From Amoeboaphelidium occidentale (Eukaryota > Aphelidiomycota > Aphelidea): DNA of 53,612 bases. Every line of letters begins with the position of its first letter. The stretch's first letter is position 1. The stretch lies in assembly GCA_023515795.1 (NCBI GenBank), contig JALGPX010000065.1, positions 1 to 53,612 on the forward strand, read 5' to 3'. The translations under genes were made by a program, and so were the position numbers. Below the pieces are notes generated by a model. That model saw only the letters and a program-made list of their open reading frames with translations. It searched no databases and was not told the DNA's origin. Positions 8,430 through 20,071 of the stretch are shown here, in pieces.

Positions 8430-11400
8430 ATGTTTCAGTTCACTAATACGCTCAAGAATAAAATACAAGACGCTACGAAGGATTTGCCTCCATTAGGTGC
8501 GCTTGGTAGGAAACAGAGCCAATTGGACACGCCACTGCAGCGACAAGAAGATGAGCGAAGCACTGTATCAAATCAAGAGCATAGCGCATTTGCTCTAGAT
8601 GACGAAAGTAGTGATATCGGAGCGGTAAATTGTTAAGGCTTCTACTCAACTGAAACTTTTAGGCGTCCACGATCGACTTGTCTGATGTTTCTTTACAGCG
8701 CAGTCAACCGTCCACAACGGAATCATCGCCCGTAAAACGAATGAACATTTCAAACAAATCTGCACCAGCGGAGTATCAGCAGCAGATTAAGTTGCTGCAG
8801 GAGCAGGTCAATGAGCTGAAGAAGGCGAACAAAGCCGCTATGGAGACTAAAAAGCAGTTGGAGCGGATCGTAAAGGAAACAACACCTCTGGACTCTCTAC
8901 TGGACCTGGAAGCATTCGAAACGATGCTAAAGAACTTCAGCCTTCAGAAGAATGCATCTGTAGACGAGATTAAGCGACTTAGTGCGATTGTGAATGAACA
9001 GAAGAAGGAGATGGCGTCTGTTAATGAGCTGCGCGAGATGCTCAACAAGCAACAGACCGTGATGGAACAGAAAGAGGAAGAGATTTATCAGTTAAAGAAG
9101 CAGATTAAGTCCGGTGTTAAACCTGCGGAAGCTGAGAAGGGCAACTTGGATGGTACAGTGGTAGAATTGCAGGCCACAGTTAAAAAGTATGGCGACAGAC
9201 TTGCTAAAATGATGGAAAAGGCCAAAATGTTACACGAGGAGAATATAAAGTTGAAACAGGCAGCAGGAACCTCTACTCCGGATATGTCAGAGTCTTTCCG
9301 AAGAGAATCAGCAGTCGTTACTCCAAACAACGACCTTTTGGAAGGACCTTCAAACGAGCTAGCTAAAGTAAAAGAAGAAAATGCTTCCCTGAAGAAGGCA
9401 AATGATGATCTGAATAATTCAGTTCAGAATTTGCAAAAAGAAATGAGGGAATTATCTCAGAAGTACGATGAACAACTCGAAGTAAAACAGAAAGAGCTTG
9501 ACCAAATCGCACAGAGGGAATTGGAGCTGAAGACTAAGTTTGAAAGCATTCAGCACGCTGATTCCGGCAACTCGGCTGAGCTTACAAAGCTACGCGATGA
9601 GCTTCAACTGTCAAAAAGCGATCTAGAAAAGGCAAAAGTATTACTAAAGAAATTAAATGATCAATATAAGCAGAAGCAAGAAGAATTAGCCAACGCGAAT
9701 GCTGAACTGACAAAGTTGAAGGACAATTACAATGCCGCCTCTGCAATTGCTGGCGATAAGGAACATCTGGAGAAACAGCTTGAAGAAGTGAAAGCTCAAT
9801 TCAATGAAGAGAAAGAGAAATTAACTGCCGAATTGCAGCAAGTTGGAGCAGATAGAAATGTTTATGCAGAGAAACTAGAGGCAGTCAAAGCAGAATTAGG
9901 AAAAACTGTAGCTGAAAAGGAGCAAACTATTCAAGATTTTAAGGACAAGGCTTCAACACAAGAGACTAGACTATCTGAGTTGGAAGAATCGATCACTGAA
10001 AAAATTGCTGAAATCCAGTCGTTGTCTGTAAAAGCTTCTCAGTCTGAAAAGCTTTACACTGAACTGCAAGCATTGAATGCAACGAAAGAAACGCAAATCC
10101 ATGATTTGGAATCAAAGAACACTCAATTACAGAAACAAGTTGAAGAACTGCGAGAGAATTCCAAAGCAAGCATTGATGAAGTCCAACAGAAATTACAAGT
10201 AGCATTACAGGAAAAGAACGAGCTATGTGATTCGAAGAGTAAGGTTGAATCGGAATTAAGCCATTCTCGTAGTGAATTAGAACGCATGGAAAAAGAAAAT
10301 CAGGAACTTTTTCAGCAGTTGGATTCTTTGAATGCTGAAGTTTCATCGATGAAGTCTAATTTTGAATCTGTGACTGAACAGAAATCTACGTCAGAAGCTG
10401 AGCTTTCCGCATTGAAAACCCAATTGCAGTCGCTTGAGGAAAGTATTAAGTCTAAGGAGGAGGAGTTGGTCGCTACTCGCAAAGAGACTGAAAACATTTC
10501 TCAAAATTACGAAGAAAAAGTTCGCCAGTTGGACCAGCAACTTCAGGAGGCCTTGAATGCGAAGGTAAAGCTGCAAGAAGAATCAAATTCAAAGCAAGGC
10601 GAGATAGAGAAAGAAATCTATGAATTGAATTCACGCGTTCAAGAAGCGAATGAGAAGAATGCGCTCTTATCTTCTAAAGCCTCACAGTTAGAAACGGAAA
10701 ACGCATCATTCAAGAAAGAAGTTGAGCTGCTAACGCAAGACAAGCAAAGCCTTCTTGGACAAACTGAAGAGTTGAAGAATATGAGCTCTAAATCAAACTC
10801 TGAAATCCAGAATCAGTTGGAAAAGTTAATTGAAGAACAATCCCATGCACAACAACAGCTGGAGAGGACAAAAGCTGATCATGAAGAAGTTGTAAAGAAG
10901 CTTGAGGTATCCATCAGCATCTTGCAGAACGAAAAGTCATCTCTGGTTTCAAGCATGGAATCCAAAGAGACTGAAAAAGAGAGTTTGAATGAAAAGTTAC
11001 AAGGTCTAGAAGTCAAGCTTGCAGAATCTGCAGGCAAAATATCACAAATAACAGAGTCTCTACAACGAGTGAAAATGGAGAAGGATGCTTTATCAGAGCA
11101 AATATTATCATTTGAAGAAACTAAACAAGAACTTTTCAAACGTAGCGACGAAGTACAACAGCTGAATGCAAAACTGGATGAAGCTCTACAGAACAATTCT
11201 GCTTTAGGACAAAAGGTTTCCGAGTTGCAAGATCAGTTGTCGGAGGCCAGCACTCAGGTTGCTGATCTTCAACCACTTCATGATCAAATATCTGCTCTTC
11301 AGAATGAGAAAGATCAGTTAATTAAAGAGCTAGAAGAAGTGAAAGTTAAGTTGGAAGAAAGCATTAAGTTGCAGAATAATCGCGCTCAAGAAACAGAGAC

Positions 11401-12834
11401 TTTGAAGGAAGAACTGAAAAACGAGAAGCATAATTTGGATCAAATTCTCAAAGAAAAGGAGCTATTAGAAAAAGAACGTGATGACATGAAAGTTAGCTTA
11501 TCCAAGCAATTGGAGAATAGTGGCAGCGAAAGTACAGAACTAAAGCAGGCTCTTGAAAACAAAGAGAAAGAAGTGAAAGATCTCTCAGCGAAATACGATG
11601 AGACACTCGGGAAACTAGAGACTTTGGAAAAATCCGCAGCAAGTGATAGAGAAAAATTGGAAAAGACAGTCAACTTTTTGAGGCAGTACAAATCTCAAGT
11701 AATGAAACTCCAGCAAGATGTTCTCGATGAGCAAAACAAGCGTAATGAAGTCGAGAACCAATTGAAAGCTGATATATCCAAGATTATTGCTGAGCGTGAC
11801 GAATTAATTAAATTCCGAGATGAAAAAGAATCCAGTGGTGCCGCTATGCAAGCAAGTCTCAAAGATTTAGAGTTAGCTCTTCAGAAGACGAAGGAAGATC
11901 TTGATATGAAAACTGCTCAGCTGCTTTCTATTGAGAATGACAGAAGCTCTATCGCTGACAGCTACTCATCAAAAATTTCAACATTAGAGCAGAAGATACA
12001 AATACTCGATGATGAGTTGGAAACTTCCAAGCGTCTTTTTGAACAGAGAACTCTGGAGAATAACGAACTCCGCAGTCAGTACAACGAAATTCAGACAAAG
12101 TTTGACATGTCTGTTAATGAGTCAAGAGCCGAGATTTCCAAGCTTACAGAAAGCATTAAAGGCATTGAGTTAAGTCTGAAAGAAGCACAAGATTCACTCA
12201 GTTCAAAGGCCGAAACGATAGAAAAACTTTCGCATGAGAAGGAGGACTTGCTAAAAGGAAAACAAACTGTTGAGGAACAACTCTTAGAAATAAGATCAAA
12301 GCTAGAAGACCTTGAAAGGACAAGCACATCAAAATCGGAGGAAGTAGAGAAACTGAAGAATGCTAACGCTGAACTCGAGTTAAAATTAGAATCTCTCGAT
12401 TCTTATCGCGAAAACATCAACAGCCTTCAACTCAAACTTGCTCAAGCTCAAAAAGATTATGATGAAAATGTGGAGAATTACAAGATCCGAGAAAAGAACT
12501 TGAAGACTTTGAATCAGGTAAGTCGTCTATATCACATTCACATTTAACTATTTAGACTTTACAAGATGAAATACGAAAAGTTCAGAGTAAGACTGTTGTA
12601 TCTGAAGAATCTCCTCGATCGAAGACTTCTCTAGGAATTCCAGAAGAAGAAATCAACCAACAATATCTCAAGAATGTTGTTTACAAGTTCATTACAGCGG
12701 AAAATACGCGAGGTTCACTGGTTCCTGTTTTGTCGATGATGCTGCATTTTACACCCGATGAGACGGAGAAAGCATTTACTGCTTTGAAGATATCACCTTC
12801 TCAGCGTCAACGAAAACCAAGTCGTGGAGTTTAA
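8430..12834 (+). CDS. GRIP-domain golgin, long coiled-coil Golgi tether
   Basis: Three exons (8430-8624, 8663-12517, 12556-12834; both introns 38 nt, phase 0) give 1442 residues. Exon 1 has an MFQFTNTLKNKIQDATKD amphipathic start. About 1250 residues of heptad coiled coil follow, rich in K, E, Q and L. The last exon carries a GRIP domain (about 1380-1425, YLKNVVYKFITAENTRGSLVPVLSMML) with the conserved Tyr (about 1387) that contacts Arl1-GTP. This architecture is that of golgin-245/golgin-97/Imh1, which capture endosome-derived vesicles at the trans-Golgi. A very Ser/Thr-rich segment lies near the start of the rod. Its stop is followed by the convergent CNOT9 gene 80 bp away. Confidence 0.92.
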
Positions 12835-12914
12835 GTTAAATAGACGGGGGAAGTTTTATAAGCATTTGATTTTACACAAACGAGTTGTCTATTTAACAAT
12901 AGCTATGCTTTTAC

Positions 12915-13908
12915 CTATGAATTTGCTGGCATGGTATCACTCAAGTTTAACAATAACTGCGCCAAACATCTCTTCGTAATCGTATCATCTTTCAGCATCT
13001 GAGCAAAAGATCCATCTTTTAGTTGATCTGGCAAGCATTGTCTTAATGCCTCTCTTGCTCTAGGATTATCACTCAATCTCAAATAACACCTTGAAAGATG
13101 AAACTTGGCGCCTTTAAAAACTTACCGAACAATGTGCTTTAAAATTCTCAAATACTGACTGTCTGCGGCAGCCATACCAGACTGAGCAACAAGCTGTTGT
13201 ACCATCTGGTTTAAAACGGAACACACAGCGTAGAACCTTTCGTAAGTGTGACAGATATATGCCAAACCTAAATCATCCAACAAAATCTTTTGTACGATAA
13301 AAATGGCCACCGTCTTGGATATCTCTGTACCACCCTCCATAATACGTAAACAAAGAGGAATTATTTCTGTCTGCAGTAGAAAGCTGATCACATCTGAGTT
13401 ATCATTCTTTACCAGAGCTCCAATGACACCGAGCGAAGTCAAACGAAGATACTCAAAAGGTTTAGTACGATGAGAAGTATTCAGGAACGGATAAAGGAAC
13501 AGTGGAATGTGCGCATTAAGAAACTGTTCGCGAGTTTCAGCGTGGGAGGCTACGCACTGCAGCAAAGCCAAAGAATTGCAAACTCTGTTCGACTGAGGAG
13601 TCGTCAAAGTCGGTGGGTGAAGCAGAGGGTAAATCGAAATGACTTCCTGTAAAAGTGCAGCCATAACGCCTTTCCAGAATTAATGAGTGTTGTAAGTAAA
13701 TTATAGGAATTACCTAAAATCCAGAGAGATTAGATTTTAGCTAGAAATTTGAAGTACCGTGTGAATACCAAAGAATGGGTGCCAAATCTTCAAAAGATTC
13801 CCTTCTTTTGCTGAGTTCGAATAGGGCAGATTCCCTCCTTTGCGGCAGGAGAACGTCGTGTATCAATTGAACCACTTGGGCGTCGTCTTGTTGCACTGAA
13901 TCTGCCAT
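12915..13908 (-). CDS. CNOT9: CCR4-NOT subunit CNOT9/Caf40 (Rcd1)
   Basis: Exons 13758-13908, 13126-13669 and 12915-13089, with introns of 88 and 36 nt, encode 289 residues. It is the armadillo-repeat subunit of the CCR4-NOT deadenylase that docks GW182/Roquin-type proteins and CNOT1. It is nearly colinear with the family from [20 protein letters not shown] through [32 protein letters not shown] and [14 protein letters not shown] to the C-terminal [19 protein letters not shown]. The N-terminal acidic variable region is short. The first junction ([10 protein letters not shown]) uses a GTACTT donor. Family conservation makes all splice phases secure. Confidence 0.94.
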
Positions 13909-14093
13909 GATTGTTTGATATAAAAAAACAAAGGGAGGCAATTTTATGCAGCACATGGAGCGTTTTACCTTTAGAGAGAGGTCAGCAGGAGGGAGTAGGC
14001 ATGATACTATGAAGAAATGATAACATGAAAATACAATCTTTTCTATTGACTTGTAGGAACTAAATCTTTTGCATAAACTATTCCCTTATGGAA

Positions 14094-15611
14094 CTAAGTT
14101 GAATACAAATATTGCTCAACACGATCAAGAAGTTTCAAGTTTTCTTCATTCATTTCCACGTATTTAGCAACTTTGTGTTTGTAATACGACAAGCCTTTCT
14201 CTCCAGCATCAACCGCTTTCTTCAGATCACCAACGGTGTGAATGTTTCTCGCTGCTAATTCTGCGATCCTTTCTTCATTGACAATAGATAATGCAGAAAA
14301 TTTGCTGCCATCTCTCAGAAAATCGGTTTTTAATATTCTCTGTTGCTTAAAGCCCTTCACCGTGACCGAGCTTACAAACACAAAGTAGATCCTTAACTCG
14401 GGATCTTTGGTCAGCTTCAACTCTTGGAGCAGTTTAACTATATCGTGACCATCGATCGGAAATTCAAGCTTTAAAGTTGTTTTGAACATCATAAATTTCT
14501 TTCGCTCAACATCATGAAGATAACCATCAATACTAGCATTGTATTCAAGGGCAGTGTGGCAGAATAGGCCTTTGGGAATGATAGATTTCACATTGATTGC
14601 AGATACTTGCGAGAGAGGCCGTACGAAAATCTCTCTGCCTTCACTTAAGTACTCGATTGCGAAGCATTTTAGTTTCCATTTGAGGAAGTAGCCGAGCTCT
14701 GCGTTAGACTGAACAAATTTGCAGAAAACAGCCACTACGTCCATATTTCTGTCCTGAATATTCTCATAGATCATTCGCTCCACTTGTAAAGAACAAAATA
14801 CAACTCCATGGCTTCGAGGCTGTTTAAATTCTTTTTCGTGAATGGGAACGATATAGAATGCTCTTTGGGCAACATTCTCAGTACCTGGGACCATGGACAA
14901 GTAATAAATCAGCTTTTCGTGTGAATTAATCATCGAAATCGCCATCATCAAATCTCGTTCATGTGCATCGACTACGTCTTTCCGTGTCTCCATGCAGACG
15001 CGCACTGAACCACCATGAAGAAGATATCTTTTTTCTACCTCTATTTCCGTTAAGCCCAAATTGAGAACATCATTGGCTTCGAGTAATTCGCATAATATCC
15101 AACCGCGCATGTATAGCACTACGGCTCTAAGCTTACTGCAAGCATCAAGCCAGCCATAATTTGGGCTGGTAAAGCAAACCATTTGAGTCCTTTCGGGATC
15201 CTTGTCAGGCGGGCCATCGTACAAATGAAGAAACTCTTTGTTTCTAGGGATAACAGTGACCTCTTCTCCGTCTGCTGAACCAGGTTTGAACACAACACAT
15301 CTCTTCATTAATCTTGTGTCAGTAAAGGATGCAGCAACAATAGTTCTATCGGGAAATTCCACTCGGTAACGCTGAAAGAAGTACAAGTAGAAGATGGACT
15401 TACCGATTCCCGGCGAACCTGTAAGAGTGACAATATCGTTTCCTTCTTTCAAAGCGCTGGTTATGTAATTGTAATAAGCCTCAAAACAGTCTCTTCTATA
15501 TATCGAAGACCCTTTGAATCGATATGTTTGCGGAAGATCCCTCTGTGCGGAGTTCAGGGTAATTAATCGACAAACAGCTTTCTTGTTACTTGCTTCGGCC
15601 TGAGAGCTCAT
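14094..15611 (-). CDS. CRN/RHS-type NTPase (Crinkler-like), uncharacterised
   Basis: 505 residues, single exon. A P-loop NTPase core shows Walker A GSPGIGKS (65-72), a Walker B-like LHLYDGPP (128-135), a TSPN motif (about residue 150) and RYLLHGGSVRVC. This motif order is that of the RHS/Crinkler superfamily known from trypanosome RHS genes, oomycete CRN effectors, chytrids and arbuscular mycorrhizal fungi. The C-terminal part (about 350-430) holds ASIDGYLH and MFKTTLKLEFPI. These resemble the PD-(D/E)XK nuclease segment of that family, though the usual Gln of the FQxT motif is Lys here. No signal peptide or ubiquitin-like CRN header is visible, so it may act inside the cell. It is intronless, unlike most neighbours, and a decayed paralogue lies 300 bp away. 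Confidence 0.72.
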   Translation of the reverse strand: MSSQAEASNKKAVCRLITLNSAQRDLPQTYRFKGSSIYRRDCFEAYYNYITSALKEGNDIVTLTGSPGIGKSIFYLYFFQRYRVEFPDRTIVAASFTDTRLMKRCVVFKPGSADGEEVTVIPRNKEFLHLYDGPPDKDPERTQMVCFTSPNYGWLDACSKLRAVVLYMRGWILCELLEANDVLNLGLTEIEVEKRYLLHGGSVRVCMETRKDVVDAHERDLMMAISMINSHEKLIYYLSMVPGTENVAQRAFYIVPIHEKEFKQPRSHGVVFCSLQVERMIYENIQDRNMDVVAVFCKFVQSNAELGYFLKWKLKCFAIEYLSEGREIFVRPLSQVSAINVKSIIPKGLFCHTALEYNASIDGYLHDVERKKFMMFKTTLKLEFPIDGHDIVKLLQELKLTKDPELRIYFVFVSSVTVKGFKQQRILKTDFLRDGSKFSALSIVNEERIAELAARNIHTVGDLKKAVDAGEKGLSYYKHKVAKYVEMNEENLKLLDRVEQYLYST

Positions 15612-15910
15612 TTTCGAGATGACGAGATCAGTCTGAGGAAATGAGAGCTATTAATATCATCCTTCGACCTGAATGCTGCGTCTGAAATTGCGATCGACAT
15701 AGAATTCCTTTAAATAATCCCGTAATTCAATAAAGCTATGCAAGTATTCATGTATCTTATTTCTCGACAATTAATGACGGTGTCTGGTCAGAAATCCGAA
15801 ATCGCGATGCAAATGAATTGCGTTGTACTTTCGATGCCCAATACTGAACTTGAACCAAGCCAACGGTAAACGTATCGAAACTAGATCTTGACATGCAAAC
15901 TTTCCATGGT
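15612..15910. other. Intergenic, upstream of the CRN/RHS gene
   Basis: No convincing gene. Sequence between the CRN/RHS start and its relic; probably the promoter of the former plus decayed sequence. Confidence 0.4.
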
Positions 15911-15982
15911 CCAGCAGTCTCAAGTGTTCCTCATTCATTTCCGCCATTTCAGCGACTTTAATCTTATCTGCATTATATTTGT
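15911..15982 (-). pseudogene. Relic of a second CRN/RHS gene, C-terminal fragment
   Basis: On the minus strand these 24 codons read with KVAEMAEMNEEHLRLLD. They match the last residues of the neighbouring NTPase (KVAKYVEMNEENLKLLD) at most positions and in the same orientation. Nothing upstream of the piece resembles the rest of the gene; the eIF4E promoter lies there instead. It is best read as the remnant of a tandem or dispersed paralogue truncated by rearrangement. The functional protein's tail (VEQYLYST) is not preserved after LLD. Confidence 0.65.
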
Positions 15983-16045
15983 GTTTGCGGCGACGTCAAG
16001 CTTCTCAAATCTAAAAATAAAACCGATTTCAATTGTCTCTTCTCA

Positions 16046-17490
16046 ATGCAAAAGGCTTCAGGAGATCAAGACAAGAGTCTTGAAAGCAAAGATGCCACGA
16101 AAAAGCAGATGAATGGAGCGCCTGGTTCATCGCATGGTACGCAATCAAAGCCACAACCTCCGCAACCAATGAAACAACTTAGTCAAGACGTACTCGTTCG
16201 TGCACAGCAACTGGATAACATTCTCAACCGTCGCCCGGTATCTGCAGTGCCTCAACCCGTCAATAGCCCGCTTGCTCGTATCAAGATAATCGACCATAGC
16301 GTTGAGAAGATCAAGAAGTCCGGTGATCAAAGAAAGTTGTCTGAGATTAAGTCTCTTGACGACAAACTGAACATGTTCATGGCAAAAGCACGTGAGACCG
16401 CTGAGAAGGTTCATCAGAAGCAGATTTCTCCATCCACAGCACAGACTGAGAATGGAGCTTCAATTGGCAAAAGAAGAAACATGCCTGATATCGAACGCCT
16501 GAAACTGGAGATACAGCTGCCGGCAAAAGTTCGCAGTAAGTTGGAGGCTGCACCAATGACTGCTCAACCTCGTGGAATGGTATCACACTTTAGCAGTCCG
16601 TCAGCTGTTTCATCAAGTCCTACCTCTGCATCTGCTTCAGGTAAAAAATCCAACTCGGCTGTCCCAACTAGTTCCTACACATCTCCGGCAAAGCAAGAAC
16701 CTTCACCAAAACCAAAGAATGCGAATAACTCAGGTTTGCCGGATTTCCCTTTGAATTGTGCATGGTATGTTTCACGAGAATAGCATTTATATTGTAGGAG
16801 ATTCTTTTACGATCGTCGTGGCTTAACCTCGCGTGGTGAAGTTCATGGAAAGAACTTTGAGAACAATCTTATTCCTCTTCCCGGTTTCGATAGCGTAATT
16901 TATGCATAGGAGGGTGTACTAAACTTTTAGATTAAATCCTTTTGGAGAATCTTCAATAACTTGAAACTTCCATCATCTGTTGAGATCAACGGAAACCTGC
17001 ACTTGTTCAAGGAAGGTATTAAACCAATGTGGGAAGATCCAGCCAACGAGAATGTAATTTTTAATGAGTTTCAATAACTTTTAAGGGTGGCAAATGGACA
17101 ATTACTTTTCCTGCAGACATTCTACCAGATGATGCGTGGTTTGAGCTGGTTTTAGCATGTGTCGGTGAATGCATGGATGATGACGACGGTATCTGTGGTG
17201 TCGTTTATTCTCGACGTGTCAGGGGCGATCGTATTTCTATTTGGATGCGCGATTATAGCAATCCAGAATTATTGTTTCAGGTGGGTAAAGCGATATTAGT
17301 TAAGCTTAATCTGTACGATGCCGATATCCAATTGGACTTTACACGTCATTCTGATTCTCTGAAACAAGGCACATCTTACAACACGGCTTCTCTGAATGAT
17401 AAGATCCATTTATCTCTAAAGAATTTGAGACAAGCAGTGAAAGAGGGTTACGAAACAAGGCGCCAGTCTATTCAGGCATCCGGGAAGTGA
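16046..17490 (+). CDS. EIF4E2: Class II eIF4E (4EHP/eIF4E2-like) with long N-terminal extension
   Basis: Four exons (16046-16764, 16798-16894, 16931-17053, 17086-17490; introns 33, 36 and 32 nt) encode 447 residues. The cap-binding domain starts only at about 235. It has FYDRRG, where the first cap-stacking Trp of canonical eIF4E is Tyr as in 4EHP. SFWRIFNNL is the eIF4G/4E-BP-binding face, LFKEGIKPMWED carries the second stacking Trp (W306), and NGGKWTI and ICGVVYSRR follow. The preceding 235 residues are disordered, with Pro/Ser/Lys-rich sequence. Class II proteins bind caps weakly and repress translation, often with CCR4-NOT. The CNOT9 gene lies nearby, but proximity alone proves no link. 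The promoter overlaps a CRN relic and a GACGTC element. Confidence 0.9.
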
Positions 17491-17545
17491 TAACAGCTGA
17501 GCATGAAACGGCAAATTTTCAATAGAGAATCTTTAGTGTATCGCC

Positions 17546-19025
17546 ATGACAAACTCGACTAAGCCACAATCAAGCGATATTGTCGCTAAGTTCCACGATA
17601 CTCTGGCCGCAGCTCTTGATGAAGCTCCAAAGAGCCAAAAGAAAGATTATGATGCACTTCGGAATGAATTTGAAGCATGGGCCACGAAGAATGGGATAGT
17701 GATGGATGGATTGAAATGCTTCCGTAGAGACAACATGAATTGCTTAACTGCTACGCGCGAGATACAACCCGATGAAGTCGTTTTGGAAGTACCAAGGGCT
17801 GCTATGATCACAGAGGAGGATGCTTTTGAGTCAACTTTGGGTAAATATCAATGGCGCAATAGTTCAAGCTAATCTTGAAAGGAAAACTATTATCACAAGA
17901 CCAATTGGTATCAAGTAGCCCTCAACTAGTTTTGAGTCTCTTTGTTTTGTATGCAAAGATTGCCGGTGATTCTAAATGGGAACCTTATCTTGCTTTGTTG
18001 CCGGAAACATTTTCTACTCCGTTCTACTTCTCGCAGGAAGCTTTGGATATTCTAAAAGGCACGCTTATTTACGATGAGGTTCAGAGCAGAATGAAGACAA
18101 TACTAGCCCAGTATGATTATGTTTGTAATCTTTTGAAGCCTTGGATGAGCACGTTTTTTGTAAACTATCCTAAAGGCAATGATGGTTTGAGCTTCTTAGA
18201 CTTCCTATGGGCCCTTTCGATTACAATGACTAGACAAAATCCCATCCCTAAATCCTCGGGTGATGGAACTATGTTGGCGCTGGTTCCTGTCTGGTACATT
18301 CAAATTTAATGGTTCTAATGATCTTAGGGATTTCTGTAACCATATGAATGGTCCTATTAAGACATACTATGAGGCAGCTTCAGACTCTCTACAACATTAT
18401 GCTGGAAAATCTTTTGAGAGTGGCAAAGAATTTACAATGTTAGTTTTCTGAACCTCAATTCTGATTTTAATATTGTAGGTCATACGGTCAAAGATCTAAT
18501 TCCGAATTATTAATTTATTCTGGATTTATTGATAAAGAAAACACGAACAATTACTTGAATATGATCTTGTCTCTACCTCCAAAAGATCCCTTGTTTGAAA
18601 TCAAGAGAAACTTTTTGAGTAATCTGAATATCCCCTCAACAGATCAGGGAATCAAATTAAGGCTGTATCAACCTCTAGAACACTCACAGAACGAAATTTT
18701 GTTCATGGTAATTAAAATCATGGTCATGGAAGAGTCAGATCTGAAGCAAGCGATTGTAAGCAATGAGATTGAAACTTTGAAATTATCTCACACAACGAAA
18801 TCTCAAGCAGAGAAGATTTCGCAATGGTTAAAAATCAAATTACAAGTTATTCTCAAGTTATATCCGTCATCTGGCGAGGCTGATCAGAAAATGCTGAAGG
18901 AAGATTCAAATTCTGCAGACAAACTATTGGCAGTTCAGTACAGACTTCTAGAGCGCGATCTAATTTCAAAGCTTATGCATGAACTTCAAGATCGAGGAAT
19001 ATCAGACGCCATAAAAGCCTTTTAA
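17546..19025 (+). CDS. SETD3-like SET-domain methyltransferase (actin histidine type)
   Basis: Exons 17546-17840, 17882-18293, 18328-18438 and 18479-19025 (introns 41, 34 and 40 nt) give 454 residues. The split SET domain shows LALLPETFSTPFYFS, WALSITMTRQNPIP, LVPVWDFCNH (the catalytic NH motif) and MSYGQRSNSELLIYSGF. A Rubisco-LSMT substrate-binding helical domain follows. The pattern matches SETD3, which methylates a histidine of actin, more closely than Rubisco LSMT or ribosomal Rkm enzymes. Those lysine methyltransferases remain the alternative. Each splice phase restores the conserved motif, for example VW-DFCNH. Stops of this gene and the next, convergent gene are 15 bp apart. Confidence 0.85.
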
Positions 19026-19040
19026 GAATATATTTTCGTT

Positions 19041-19829
19041 CTAAACAAATTTCCGATAAGTTTCAACTCGCCTGTTGTAGTAGCTGTAGAATGCATAAAG
19101 AATGAATAATAAAACAGAGCAAAGAGTGAGCCAGAATACAGAAGACTTTCCATGTAAAGCTTCAAGATCGATACTTTCGTTATTAATGAGAGAATGGTTC
19201 TGAAAATACTCTGACAATTCAGCAAACTTCCCTTTAGGTACTGTGTCTTCGTTTCGTATCAGATCATATAGGTCGGTACCATCAACCCAGTACACAGTAA
19301 GAACGATATTAAAGTCAGAATGTGCCGTAAAGTATGCCTTATCGGAATTCAGAGCATAAAGCGAAACACCATCGACGATGCCATTGGAGTCGTGAATGAT
19401 CATGTTAAACTTGTATGGAATGTAGAGAGCGTGTTCTTCTAATGTTCCATCCAATAGAAGTGTGAAGTTTACATATGAAACAGCTTTGCTTCTAGCGACA
19501 GGTAACCTGCACCTCACAGGATTATTAGAGTGCACTTCCTGCCTCAACGCATCATACATTTCTGACCTTATGGAGCACTTCAATATGTCTGGACGCAAGT
19601 ATTTGAAGACTAAATTACTCCTGCAAATGTCTTTTAGAGGTCGCCACAGATGTTCTTGCGAAAAGCTACATTCAACACTCAGGGCATCCCCAGCAGAGTA
19701 CACTAAAAGTTAAGAAGCACTAATAGTAAGCAAATACTCACATTCCGATAATTTTATGACGTGGGCTTCATAGGAGAATAAGAACAGCGCAAGAGAAATG
19801 AAACACAGACGGACTTTGATAATTTTCAT
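19041..19829 (-). CDS. Signal-peptide, single-pass membrane protein, function unknown
   Basis: Two exons (19742-19829 and 19041-19702, intron 39 nt) encode 249 residues. The N-terminus (MKIIKVRLCFISLALFLFSYEAHV) is a clear signal peptide. The lumenal domain has several Cys and sequons (NFT, NHS, NES). One transmembrane helix near the C-terminus (FWLTLCSVLLFILYAFYSYY) is followed by a short basic tail, so topology is type I. The opening YSAGDALSVEC resembles a conserved but uncharacterised family of fungal ER-type membrane proteins, by impression only. No catalytic motif is seen. Confidence 0.7.
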
Positions 19830-20071
19830 TCAGAGGACACGGCAAAGCAAAGGCTGAAGGATCATATACGCCAAATGTCATACATACGCATAGAAAATAG
19901 AAAGAATGATGATAGCGGCAGAGGTTTGTTAATTGCGCGAGTTGCTTTTGGCTGACTGTGTAGTGGGATTTTACGAGCAAAGCGAGAATACTACAAGAAA
20001 GGTGCGGATCTTTTAGTGTTACTTACTGGTTTTAGGAAAATCTTATGAACACTGTCAAAATTACGCCGAGA

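Noticed and set aside
17841-17862. A 22-nt intron ending CAATAG in the SETD3-like gene
   Set aside because: Breaks the frame. The acceptor GAAAG at 17881 fits phase and leaves a GCTAAT branch site.
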